DNA from: Gammaproteobacteria bacterium
GTDB taxonomy: Bacteria; Pseudomonadota; Gammaproteobacteria; JACKNK01
Direction: 5' to 3'
DNA length: 64,000 nucleotides
Assembly (NCBI GenBank): GCA_024234895.1
Contig: JACKNJ010000003.1
Coordinates: 186,001-250,000, forward strand
Positions 8,886 through 17,078 of this stretch are shown here, piece after piece. The notes beneath the pieces are model-generated. The model was not told the DNA's origin and ran no database searches. It saw nothing but the letters and a program-made list of their open reading frames with translations. Positions within the stretch are counted from its first letter, which is position 1. Every line of letters starts with the position of its first letter. A program made the translations under genes and the position numbers.

Positions 8886-8969
8886 GTAGGAGCGAGCTTG
8901 CTCGCGAATGAACGCGGCAAGGCTCTTGAACGAATTGCTCCGTCCGTTCGCGAGCAAGCTCGCTCCTAC
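8886..8969. repeat. REP-like palindrome, GTAGGAGCGAGCTTGCTCGC family
   Basis: The arms GTAGGAGCGAGCTTGCTCGC and GCGAGCAAGCTCGCTCCTAC are exact inverted copies about 40 bp apart, each also self-complementary (GCGAGC-TT-GCTCGC). It fills the DUF58/DUF4381 junction. A second copy is at 13762-13845. Confidence 0.87.
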
Positions 8970-8995
8970 AATCGGGCTACGTTCGAGCGTCATGG

Positions 8996-9901
8996 CTACA
9001 ACCCCCGCGCCAGCAAGGTGGCGGGATCGGCGTCGGTCGCGCAGCGCAGCACGCGCGCCTGACGGCGGCGACCGAGCGCGTCGATCTGCGCGAAATGCGC
9101 TTCGAACTGCCCCTGCCAGCGGGCCCGGGTGTCGGCATCGCCGGTGTCGAGCAGGCGTTCGTGGGCATGACCCATGTCGAACCAGTAACGGCCCGCCGGC
9201 GGGTTCGATTCGAGCGGGTCGTGGGTGACCAGAAAGACCAGATCGCTGTGCCGGCCGATCTGCGCGAGCAGCGCTTCATGATTCGGACTCAGGCCGTGAA
9301 AGTCGCTGGCGAGCAGGATCAGGCTGCCGGGCAGCGCGACACGCAGCAGGCGTTCGAGCGCGGCGGTGAGCGCCTTGTCGGCCTCGTCGATCGCGGTGAC
9401 ATAGTCCCGGTCCCAGGCCGGATGCGTCGCGAGCCGGTTGATGAAGTGCAGCATTGCCGCCTTGCCGCGCCGGGGCTTGATCTCGCGGTGTTCGCGTTCG
9501 CAGAACACCAGCCCGCCGATGCGGTCGCCCTGCGCGTGCGCGGCCCAGGCGGCGAGGGTCGCCAGCCGCGCGGCCTGCACCGCCTTGTAGCAGCCGCGCG
9601 TGCCGAAGAACTGCGCCGCGCGCAGGTCCACCCACAGCAATACCGGGCGTTCGCGTTCCTCACGGTAGAGCTTGGTGTAGGCCTTGCCGCGCCGCGCGGT
9701 GGCGCGCCAGTCGACGTCGCGGGTGTCGTCGCCGGGCTGGTAGGCGCGCACCTCGGCGAACTCCATGCCGCGTCCGCGAAAGGTCGAGACGTGCCCGCCG
9801 GACAGCGGCGCGCCGATGCGCCGCGCGTGCAGGCGGATGCCGCCGGCCTGCGGACGCAGCGCGAGCAGATCGGGGATTTCGGGGCGGATGGGGTTAGACA
9901 T
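8996..9901 (-). CDS. DUF58 domain protein of the Bat operon
   Basis: A 301-aa protein of the DUF58 family. It carries the family signature GGHVSTFRGRGMEFAEVRAY followed by QPGDDTRDVDWRATAR at residues of about 35-70, then a VWA-like fold (LLWVDLRAAQFFG) in which the usual DxSxS is degenerate. DUF58 proteins are encoded directly after moxR, and the two are thought to work together with the Bat VWA proteins. It starts at ATG 9901, downstream of moxR with a palindrome (9953-10024) in the gap. Confidence 0.87.
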   Translation of the reverse strand: MSNPIRPEIPDLLALRPQAGGIRLHARRIGAPLSGGHVSTFRGRGMEFAEVRAYQPGDDTRDVDWRATARRGKAYTKLYREERERPVLLWVDLRAAQFFGTRGCYKAVQAARLATLAAWAAHAQGDRIGGLVFCEREHREIKPRRGKAAMLHFINRLATHPAWDRDYVTAIDEADKALTAALERLLRVALPGSLILLASDFHGLSPNHEALLAQIGRHSDLVFLVTHDPLESNPPAGRYWFDMGHAHERLLDTGDADTRARWQGQFEAHFAQIDALGRRRQARVLRCATDADPATLLARGL

Positions 9902-9952
9902 GGTGAATGACGTTCGACGGAATCAACACCCGTCGCGCATCGGCAGACCGTT

Positions 9953-10024
9953 GCAGGAGCGGCTTCAGCCGCGATCGGCCGTGTGGTACATGCAAACCGC
10001 TGATCGCGGCTGAAGCCGCTCCTA
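9953..10024. repeat. REP-like palindrome, GTAGGAGCGGCTTCAGCC family
   Basis: The inverted arms GCAGGAGCGGCTTCAGCCGC and GCGGCTGAAGCCGCTCCTAC occupy the moxR/DUF58 junction. Confidence 0.85.
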
Positions 10025-10057
10025 CGGGTTCGCGCGCAATCGTGGACGGTCGTCTAC

Positions 10058-11071
<1,014 letters not shown>

Positions 11072-11332
11072 GTCCACCTCTGATGCATCTGCGTTGTTAT
11101 TGGAATATGGGCCCGGATCGTGCCCGCATTCGTGAACGTGGACAACGGCTTGGCGGGCAATGTTCCAAAAGAGGCTGAAGGCGACCGAGTGGATGGGCGG
11201 CGTTCGTCCGTCCGCCACGCCGGCATGCGCTTGTCGTGGATCAACACGGCTACGGTCACGGGCGGTGCGCGGCAAAGCGCCTGTCACAAATAAAGACTTC
11301 AATCCGGGCTCCCGTTTTCCCGGTGCCTGCCG

Positions 11333-11890
11333 ATGAAGACGGATGAGCTTCGCGGCCTGTCCTCCGACGTGTCGGGTGCGGGTTGGAAGATGGCCCGCAA
11401 GAACCAGACCCGATGGGTGATGACAATGACTGTGGAAGGCAAGCCGCGCGTCCTGATCGCGGACGACGTGATGGAGAACCTCGCGTACTACCGCGCGATT
11501 CTCGCCGACGAATTCGAGATCACCGTTGCCGCCGACGGCGAGCAGGCCCTGCGCCTGGCCCGCACCGGGGTGCGGCCGGACCTGATCCTGTCCGACACCA
11601 TGATGCCCGGCATCGATGGCTTCGAACTGTGTGAGGAACTCGCCGCCGATCCGGCCATCGCCGACATCCCGGTGATCATCATCAGCCCGGTCGAAAACCC
11701 CGAACGGGAGCTGCGCAGCTTCGAGGTCGGCGCGGTCGATTACCTGAGTCAGCCGTTCATCCCGGACATCCTGATCGCACGCATGCGCAACGCCATCGCC
11801 CGTGGCGCCGCGCGCCGGCACGCGCCGCTCGGGGCGACGGTGACCAAGTTTCAGCCCGGGTCGCTGACCTCGGGCAGACGCACGATGTAG
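11333..11890 (+). CDS. Single-domain response regulator (receiver only)
   Basis: A 185-aa protein with one CheY-like receiver domain from about residue 38 to 155: acidic pair in VLIADDVMEN, phospho-acceptor Asp in LILSDTMMPGIDG, and Ser in VIIISP. The invariant Lys of the YLxKPF motif is replaced by Gln (DYLSQPF), so signalling on phosphorylation may be altered. No output domain follows. The last 10 codons and the stop lie in a truncated copy of the neighbouring MFS gene tail (11861-11904), so the native C-terminus has been replaced. The ATG at 11333 is the longest start; in-frame ATGs at 11390 and 11420 are equally possible. It is divergent from moxR, and no histidine kinase is nearby. Confidence 0.78.
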   Translation: MKTDELRGLSSDVSGAGWKMARKNQTRWVMTMTVEGKPRVLIADDVMENLAYYRAILADEFEITVAADGEQALRLARTGVRPDLILSDTMMPGIDGFELCEELAADPAIADIPVIIISPVENPERELRSFEVGAVDYLSQPFIPDILIARMRNAIARGAARRHAPLGATVTKFQPGSLTSGRRTM

Positions 11891-11904
11891 AACGCGGCCA
11901 GTCC

Positions 11905-12016
11905 GTAGGATGGGCAAAGGACCGAAGGGACGTGCCCATCGCAAGCGTTGGAAATGCATCAGCGGTGTTGTATCCCGACCGCTTGCGATGGGCACGCTGC
12001 GCTTTGCCCATCCTAC
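11905..12016. repeat. REP-like palindrome, GTAGGATGGGCAAAG family, array copy 1
   Basis: The outer arms GTAGGATGGGCAAAGGACC and GCTTTGCCCATCCTAC and the inner arms CGTGCCCATCGCAAGCG and CGCTTGCGATGGGCACG match the element at 7129-7242. Confidence 0.87.
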
Positions 12017-12129
12017 GGTAGGCGGATCAATCGCAGTCGCTGACTTCCGGCAGGCGGGCGATGTAGAACGCCGCGACCAGCGACAGCAGACCGAGCACCA
12101 ATACGGTCGCGGCGGCGCCGAGCCAGTCC

Positions 12130-12242
12130 GTAGGATGGGCAAAGGACCGGAGGGACGTGCCCATCGCGAGCGTTGGGCCTGCATCGAGCGGTCTTGAATC
12201 CCAACCACTTGCGATGGGCACGCTGCGCTTTGCCCATCCTAC
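12130..12242. repeat. REP-like palindrome, GTAGGATGGGCAAAG family, array copy 2
   Basis: Same organisation as the copy at 11905-12016, but the central loop differs. It directly precedes the true 3' end of the MFS gene. Confidence 0.87.
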
Positions 12243-12252
12243 GGTGGGCGGA

Positions 12253-13584
12253 TCAATCGCAGTCGCTGACCTCCGGCAGGCGGGCGATGTAGAACGCCGC
12301 GACCAACGACAGCAGACCGAGCACCAATACGGTCGCGGCCGCGCCGAGCCAGTCGCCGAGCAGGCCGATCAGGCCGCCGGCCAGCATCAGCACGCCGATC
12401 ACGGTGTTCGAGACCGCCACGTAGGCGGCGCGGTTCTCGCCGCTGGCCATGTCGACCAGATAGACCTTGCGGCCCAGGCGCACGCCGCCGTGCATCACGT
12501 TGAGCACCAGGAAGATCGCCGCCATGCCGAGTTCGCCGGTGGCCCAGCGCCAATCGAGTAGCACCGCCAGGAAGGTGAACACACCGAGCAGGCCGGCGCC
12601 GATCGACGCGACCGCCATCACGTGGCGGCTGGAACGGTCACCGAGATAACCCCAGAACGGCGAGGACAGGCTGGTTGCCAGCCCATTGGCGATGATCAGC
12701 GCGCCCAGACCGAGCAGGCCGGCCTGCGATTCCTGCTGCGCGACCAGCACGTAGAACGGTGGGGCCAGCGCGACCGAGAGCAGCAGCGAGCGGGCGAACA
12801 CGAAGCGCCGGAACGGGGCGTCGTCGATCAGCAGTCGCAGTTGTTGCAGGGCGACCGCGAGCGCGTTGCCGCCGCCCTCGGTCGCGCCGGGTTGCTCACG
12901 GATGGTCCCGAAGGCCAGCGCGGCCAGAATCCACAACACGCCGCCCGCGATCAGCAGCCCGGCGAACACGTTCAGGCCGCCGTTGCCGAGATCGACGAAG
13001 CCCATCCAGATACCGACCGCCAACACCGCGATGCCGGACAGGCTTGCGCTCCAGCCCATCAGCGCCCCGCGCCGGCTCTTGGAAACGGTCTTGCCGAGCA
13101 CGTCCTTGGCGGACACCGAACACAGCCCGCGCGCGAGACTGAACACCACCAGCATCAGCACGATCGCGCCGCCGGCGGCGCTGCCTTCCAGCATCAACGC
13201 GGCCGCCGCCATGCCGAACAGGCTGAGCGCCGAGAGCACCGCGCCGAGCATCCACACGCCCTTGCGGATCGGCAGATGCCGCACCGCCGCCGCGACCGCG
13301 AGCTGCGGCAGCAGCACGCCGGCCTCGCGGATCGGCACCAGGAAGCCGGTGAACACCGCCGGCACGCCGAGCGCGCCGAACATCCACGGGATCACCAGCT
13401 TCGCGGAGGCGATCTCGTCGGCGACCTTGCCGAGCAGGTTCGCCCACAGATAGGCGAAGAAATTGCGCGGCTGATCGTGGCAGGCCGCTGCCGGGATGTC
13501 CTTGCAGACGCGCGCGTCCTCGTCGCCGGTGATGCGGTTGTAGAGGTCTTCGCTGGAGATCGAGGAAAAGCGTTTCATGACCAT
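12253..13584 (-). CDS. MFS transporter of unknown substrate
   Basis: A 443-aa major facilitator superfamily protein with about 12 hydrophobic segments spread over the length. A cytosolic N-terminal stretch of about 40 residues (RFSSISSEDLYNRITGDEDA) precedes the first helix, which is longer than usual. Loops rich in Arg/Lys (TVSKSRRGALMG, GDRSSRHVMA) fit the MFS loop between helices 2-3 and 8-9. I chose ATG 13584; ATG 13578 is just as good, and a longer frame to 13668 runs into a palindrome. The 3' end is duplicated downstream (see 11861-12354). Nothing in the context fixes the substrate. Confidence 0.8.
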   Translation of the reverse strand: MVMKRFSSISSEDLYNRITGDEDARVCKDIPAAACHDQPRNFFAYLWANLLGKVADEIASAKLVIPWMFGALGVPAVFTGFLVPIREAGVLLPQLAVAAAVRHLPIRKGVWMLGAVLSALSLFGMAAAALMLEGSAAGGAIVLMLVVFSLARGLCSVSAKDVLGKTVSKSRRGALMGWSASLSGIAVLAVGIWMGFVDLGNGGLNVFAGLLIAGGVLWILAALAFGTIREQPGATEGGGNALAVALQQLRLLIDDAPFRRFVFARSLLLSVALAPPFYVLVAQQESQAGLLGLGALIIANGLATSLSSPFWGYLGDRSSRHVMAVASIGAGLLGVFTFLAVLLDWRWATGELGMAAIFLVLNVMHGGVRLGRKVYLVDMASGENRAAYVAVSNTVIGVLMLAGGLIGLLGDWLGAAATVLVLGLLSLVAAFYIARLPEVSDCD

Positions 13585-13609
13585 GTCGATGCCTGAGCAA
13601 GCCCACATT

Positions 13610-13845
13610 GTAGGAGCGGCGTCCCGCCGCGATCGGGCGGTTTGCGAAACCCCGGACGCCGCTCCCACAGGGTGGTGGCCGGTATCAGGGTGTAGGCCGG
13701 TATAAGGAGCGAAGCGACGTTGCCGGCTTGAGGCTTACCGGCCTATGAACGAAACCCCACTGTAGGAGCGAGCTTGCTCGCGAACGGAAGCGCTCCGGTG
13801 CCCCGGCGTGGTTGCCGCGTCGTTCGCGAGCAAGCTCGCTCCTAC
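13610..13845. repeat. Three consecutive palindromes from three families
   Basis: The 13585-13847 gap contains, in order, a variant of the GTAGGAGCGGC family (13610-13669, arms ending in GCCGCTCCCAC), a GTAGGCCGGTATAAGG element with inverse TTACCGGCCTA (13692-13745), and a GTAGGAGCGAGCTTGCTCGC element (13762-13845). No gene is visible between them. Confidence 0.8.
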
Positions 13846-13847
13846 AA

Positions 13848-13937
13848 TCAGCCAGAGCTCCGGCGTCGGGGTAAGTTGTAGGCCGTTCCCGCCTCGCCAT
13901 CGGCGATGTGGGCGAACAGTTCGTAGAGGTAGCGCAT
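13848..13937 (-). CDS. Possible 29-aa microprotein downstream of the metal exporter
   Basis: The small frame opens MRYLYELFAHIADGEAG and has a near-perfect ribosome-binding site (GGAGG, 9 bp before the ATG). It begins 17 bp after the stop of the exporter gene on the same strand, so it would be co-transcribed. Its stop codon lies just beyond the last base of the adjoining palindrome, so the C-terminus may be recently altered. I recognise no family. The strong ribosome-binding site is the main support. Confidence 0.35.
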   Translation of the reverse strand: MRYLYELFAHIADGEAGTAYNLPRRRSSG

Positions 13938-13954
13938 GGTCGAATCCTCCGGGC

Positions 13955-15133
13955 TCAGTAGCCCATCGCGTAGGCGCCATAGGCGACGATGATCGCCGGC
14001 ACCGTGGTGTAAAGGGTCGCCAACGCGGCGGCCTTCGGGGCCTTGGCGATGGCCGGGAACAAGGCGTCACCGTCGTTGCTGATGGCGTTGCCGAGCTGCG
14101 CCGAGAGCGGGATCGCGCCGTCGAGGTAGAGCGAGGTGGTGACGATCTGCGGGCCGCAGCCGGGGATGAAGCCGATCGCGATCGCCGCCGCCGGCACCGC
14201 CGCCGCCCATACCCCAAACGCCGCGCCCAAATCGACGCCGCTGGCGCTGACCAACAATTCGTAGGCGACGAAGGCGAACACCACCCAGGCGGTCACGAAG
14301 TTGGTGTCATCGACGACCTTGCGGCCCTGCGGAACGATCCGGCAGGCGGCGGTGGCGCCGTCACCCGAAAGGCAATCACGTGACTCGCCGCCCCGGGTCA
14401 ACCACATGCCGACCGCGAGGAGGCCGCCGACGATGCCGATCGCGGTCGCACCGGCTTCCACCATCGCGCTGTCGAACTCGACCTGGAACGCATCGGCCAC
14501 GCCGATCGCAAGACCCGGCACGAGCAAGGCGAACCAGAGCATCTCGCCCTTCGTGGTGCTGCCGTCGAACCAGCGCGCCCGCGGGCCGTTGCCCACGGCG
14601 GCGCTGTCCGGCTGCATGAAGCGCGGACCGTGGATCGCGTCGACCACGTAACCGGTGACGATGCCGGCGATCATGCCGATCACGAAAACGAGACCGGCGG
14701 TCTGCGGCTCACGGGCGAGGAGGATGAACATCGCGTCACCCATGGTCGAGGTGAGGGTCGCGACCACGCCGCCGAAGCTCAGGGTGCCGCGCGTGAACTG
14801 GGTGACCGCGACGATCGCGCCGCCGCAGCCCGGCAAGGCACCGAGCAAGGCGCCCGCCGGTACCTGCCAGCGCTGATGCCGGGCGAGCGCGGCGCCGAGA
14901 TCGGCCTTGAACAGACCTTCCGCCGCGTACAGCACGAGGATGGTCGCGGCGACGAACACCGACACCGCGAGGTAAGCATCCGCGATCGCATGACCGGCCA
15001 GTTCGATGCCGCCCGGCACCGCGACAGCCACCGCCGCCAACACCGCCAACGCCGCCGCGCGCCCGACCAACGACCGCGAGGCCGTGTTGTCGATGGCGAT
15101 CTGATTCCTGAGCGTCTGTACCAAAGCGGTCAT
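13955..15133 (-). CDS. Putative manganese/heavy-metal exporter (10-TM, ArsP_2-like family)
   Basis: A 392-aa inner-membrane protein with about ten hydrophobic helices in two related halves. Each half carries the family motif: LLGALPGCGGAIVAVTQF (residues of about 96-113) and GFIPGCGPQIVTTSLYLDG (about 321-339). The paired PGCG motifs identify the family annotated as putative manganese transporter / 10TM heavy-metal exporter. The central loop (about residues 175-195 and 255-275) is soluble. The ATG at 15133 has GGGAGG upstream. A 37-bp OxyR-like site lies 70 bp upstream, which fits a role in manganese or metal balance under peroxide. The transport direction is inferred from family annotation only. 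Confidence 0.82.
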   Translation of the reverse strand: MTALVQTLRNQIAIDNTASRSLVGRAAALAVLAAVAVAVPGGIELAGHAIADAYLAVSVFVAATILVLYAAEGLFKADLGAALARHQRWQVPAGALLGALPGCGGAIVAVTQFTRGTLSFGGVVATLTSTMGDAMFILLAREPQTAGLVFVIGMIAGIVTGYVVDAIHGPRFMQPDSAAVGNGPRARWFDGSTTKGEMLWFALLVPGLAIGVADAFQVEFDSAMVEAGATAIGIVGGLLAVGMWLTRGGESRDCLSGDGATAACRIVPQGRKVVDDTNFVTAWVVFAFVAYELLVSASGVDLGAAFGVWAAAVPAAAIAIGFIPGCGPQIVTTSLYLDGAIPLSAQLGNAISNDGDALFPAIAKAPKAAALATLYTTVPAIIVAYGAYAMGY

Positions 15134-15202
15134 GGCGAAGTCCTCCCGGGAGGCGTTTCGTAGCGATGGTGAAAGCCTAAGAATCGGGCGTGAATCGAGC
15201 CA

Positions 15203-15239
15203 ATCGTTTGTTTGGTTTGATCGAATAGGTATTGGCTAT
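15203..15239. promoter_or_regulatory. OxyR-like operator upstream of the metal exporter
   Basis: Four tetranucleotides sit at 11-bp steps: ATCG, GGTT, ATAG, CTAT, separated by 7-bp spacers. The last half, ATAGGTATTGGCTAT, fits the OxyR consensus ATAG-N7-CTAT exactly. It closely resembles the sites at 19425-19461 and 22416-22452. It is 70 bp before the exporter ATG. Confidence 0.55.
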
Positions 15240-15756
15240 GAGCGACCGCAAGGGAGGGGGGGGTAGCGAGACTCGTGACAGCGCGTTCGCGGCGAGCCTC
15301 GGTCGACGAACACCTGCACTTCACGGCTGCCGCGCTAAAAGCCGAACGGTGCGCGCGCTGGGTCGTGCACCCGACTCTGGTGGCCATGCTGGTCGAACTC
15401 GCGGAGGGCCTGTTTCGGCCAATCTCGGACCTTTTTGAGGCTGTCCTGTGGCTCTCATAGCGTATCGGGATGCACCAATGCGCGACCCCGAAACCTTCGC
15501 GCGACCCTGCTGCTCCGTCACCCCGCAGCCCCGGTCGGGCGTTTGAGCAGGTCGTCGTCCTGTGGGGCTTTAACAGGCCCTTCGGTGTTGTGTACTACGT
15601 CTGGTGTTCGGTGCTGGAACAGATCCACCATATGCGGTGTTTATGTGAATAAGTTGTGATTTTTGTGTTGGTTGGACTTTAATCTCGGTTTCTTGATTAA
15701 AATTTCGCCATGTTTTTTTTAACTGCCTTGGGTCGGATTAAAGCGGAATTGAGCTT
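15240..15756. other. Intergenic region before the Fic gene
   Basis: No convincing gene lies in these 517 bp; the short frames here have no ribosome-binding sites and no recognisable content. Composition shifts from GC-rich to clearly AT-rich at about 15640 (runs such as GATTAAAATTTC and GTTTTTTTTAA), which probably holds the promoter of the Fic gene. Confidence 0.5.
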
Positions 15757-16908
15757 ATGGATGGAAAACGCTTCACCGACAACAAGTTGGGCGATTTAGA
15801 ACCGATCACGCTACCGCGGCCTGACGTGGCCTTCGTGCCGGCATCGCTGCCGTTGACCTGGCCGATGCCTTCAGACATGTGGCCGTTGCTGATGGAGGCG
15901 CGTGAGAGTCTGGCGCGTTTGGACGGTGTGGGGCGGCATTTGAACAATCCCCAGTTGTTGCTGGTGCCGCTGCAGCAACGCGAGGCGCTGCGTTCATCGA
16001 GCATGGAAGGCACGTATGCGACCCCCGAGGAACTGTTGCTGTATCAGATGGATCAGCGGGAACCGTCGTCGGATGTCGATCAGGTGAATGCGTGGCGCGA
16101 GGTATTGAATTACAGCCGTGCGCTGCAACTCGGCGTGAACCTGTTGCACGAGGGGCTGCCGATTTCGTTGCGTTTGATTCGGGAGATGCACAAGACGCTG
16201 CTGAGCGGTGTACGCGGACAGGACAAACGCCCCGGCGACTTTCGCGACTGTCAGGTGCATGTCGGAGCGGGCGCGCGATTCGTGCCGCCACCCCCTACCC
16301 GTGTGCTGGGTTGCCTGGACAGCTTCGAGAAATATCACCACGCGGATTCGACCATCGATCCCTTGATCCGCGCGTTCATGGCGCATTATCAGTTCGAAAC
16401 CATCCACCCGTTCCGCGATGGCAACGGACGCGTCGGTCGTCTGCTGCTTTCCCTGACCGTGGCGCACTGGATGAATCTGGGCAGCCCCTGGCTTTACATG
16501 AGCGCGTTCTTCGAGCGCCACAAGGATGAGTACATCAATCGCTTGTTCATGGTCAGTGCGGATGGCCAGTGGAAGCCGTGGATCGGGTTTTGTCTGCAAG
16601 GCGTCATCGAACAGGCGAACGACACGATCCGCCGTATCGACCAATTGGTGGCGCTACGCGAGGACTTCGTCAATCGGGTCACGCAGAGTGGTGGCAGCGC
16701 GCGCCTGCACGGCATCGTCGAGGGTTTGTTCACCAGCCCGGTGGTGACAATTCCGCGGGTTGCGTCGACCGCCGGCGTGACTTACCCGACGGCGAAGTCG
16801 GATGTCGCACGCCTGATTGACCTCGGTATCCTCAAGGAAGGCGCTGTGGTGACGCCGAAGTATTTCTTTTCCGCGCCGATTTATGACATCGCGTTCGGAG
16901 ACCAGTAA
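15757..16908 (+). CDS. Fic family protein (probable AMP transferase)
   Basis: A 383-aa protein. Fic enzymes transfer AMP or another nucleotide moiety from a nucleotide to a hydroxyl side chain of a target protein. The complete catalytic motif HPFRDGNGRVGR is at 217-228 (H217 and R225 present). An inhibitory motif of the (S/T)xxxE(G/N) type, S80-SSM-E84-G85, lies N-terminal to the Fic core, so this is the self-inhibited class. A Fic_N-like region covers about 35-120, and the C-terminal 60 residues resemble a winged helix (RVASTAGVTYPTAKSDVARL). No separate antitoxin gene is adjacent, consistent with built-in inhibition. It sits at the start of an AT-richer accessory stretch. Confidence 0.9.
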   Translation: MDGKRFTDNKLGDLEPITLPRPDVAFVPASLPLTWPMPSDMWPLLMEARESLARLDGVGRHLNNPQLLLVPLQQREALRSSSMEGTYATPEELLLYQMDQREPSSDVDQVNAWREVLNYSRALQLGVNLLHEGLPISLRLIREMHKTLLSGVRGQDKRPGDFRDCQVHVGAGARFVPPPPTRVLGCLDSFEKYHHADSTIDPLIRAFMAHYQFETIHPFRDGNGRVGRLLLSLTVAHWMNLGSPWLYMSAFFERHKDEYINRLFMVSADGQWKPWIGFCLQGVIEQANDTIRRIDQLVALREDFVNRVTQSGGSARLHGIVEGLFTSPVVTIPRVASTAGVTYPTAKSDVARLIDLGILKEGAVVTPKYFFSAPIYDIAFGDQ

Positions 16909-16924
16909 CCGAAGCGCGAGAACG

Positions 16925-17056
16925 GAGCATCGGGGTCACGGAGCATCGGGGTCAGATACCGCATTGTTGCATCCTTCCCTCGCCCTAGGCTCGCCCAGGC
17001 GCCAAATGCCACAATGCGGTATCTGACCCCGAAGTCGTTGTGACCCCGAAGTCGTT
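16925..17056. repeat. Inverted-repeat element with perfect 22-bp arms
   Basis: The left arm (16946-16967) and right arm (17011-17032) are perfect inverted copies over 22 bp; the core is GGGGTCAGATACCGCATTGT. Outside each arm is an extra partial copy (ATCGGGGTCACGGAGC on the left, TGACCCCGAAGTCGTT on the right). The loop is 43 bp. It may act as a bidirectional terminator or be a mobile REP-like unit. Confidence 0.75.
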
Positions 17057-17078
17057 GGGCTGTAAGGAGACGAAGAGT

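Larger units (their letters stand above)
11861..12354. repeat. Tandem array: three copies of the MFS gene tail separated by two palindromes
   Basis: Copy B (12244-12354) is the true 3' end of the MFS gene. Copy A (12018-12128) repeats it with few changes exactly 226 bp away. Copy 0 (11861-11904) is a shorter version lacking roughly 60 internal bases. Between the copies lie two GTAGGATGGGCAAAG palindromes (11905-12016 and 12130-12242), offset by 225-226 bp. The unit is therefore gene tail plus palindrome, repeated in tandem. Confidence 0.9.

Noticed and set aside
11072..12208. Upstream in-frame extension of moxR that would make a 716-aa protein
   Set aside because: It runs antisense through the response regulator and across palindromes; the MoxR family start with a good ribosome-binding site is at 11071.
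13955..15240. A manganese (yybP-ykoY) riboswitch before the exporter
   Set aside because: The 107 bp before the ATG lack the conserved loop sequences and are taken up largely by the OxyR-like site.
15275..15460. 61-codon plus-strand frame between the exporter and Fic
   Set aside because: No ribosome-binding site, no recognisable content, and other frames overlap it equally well.
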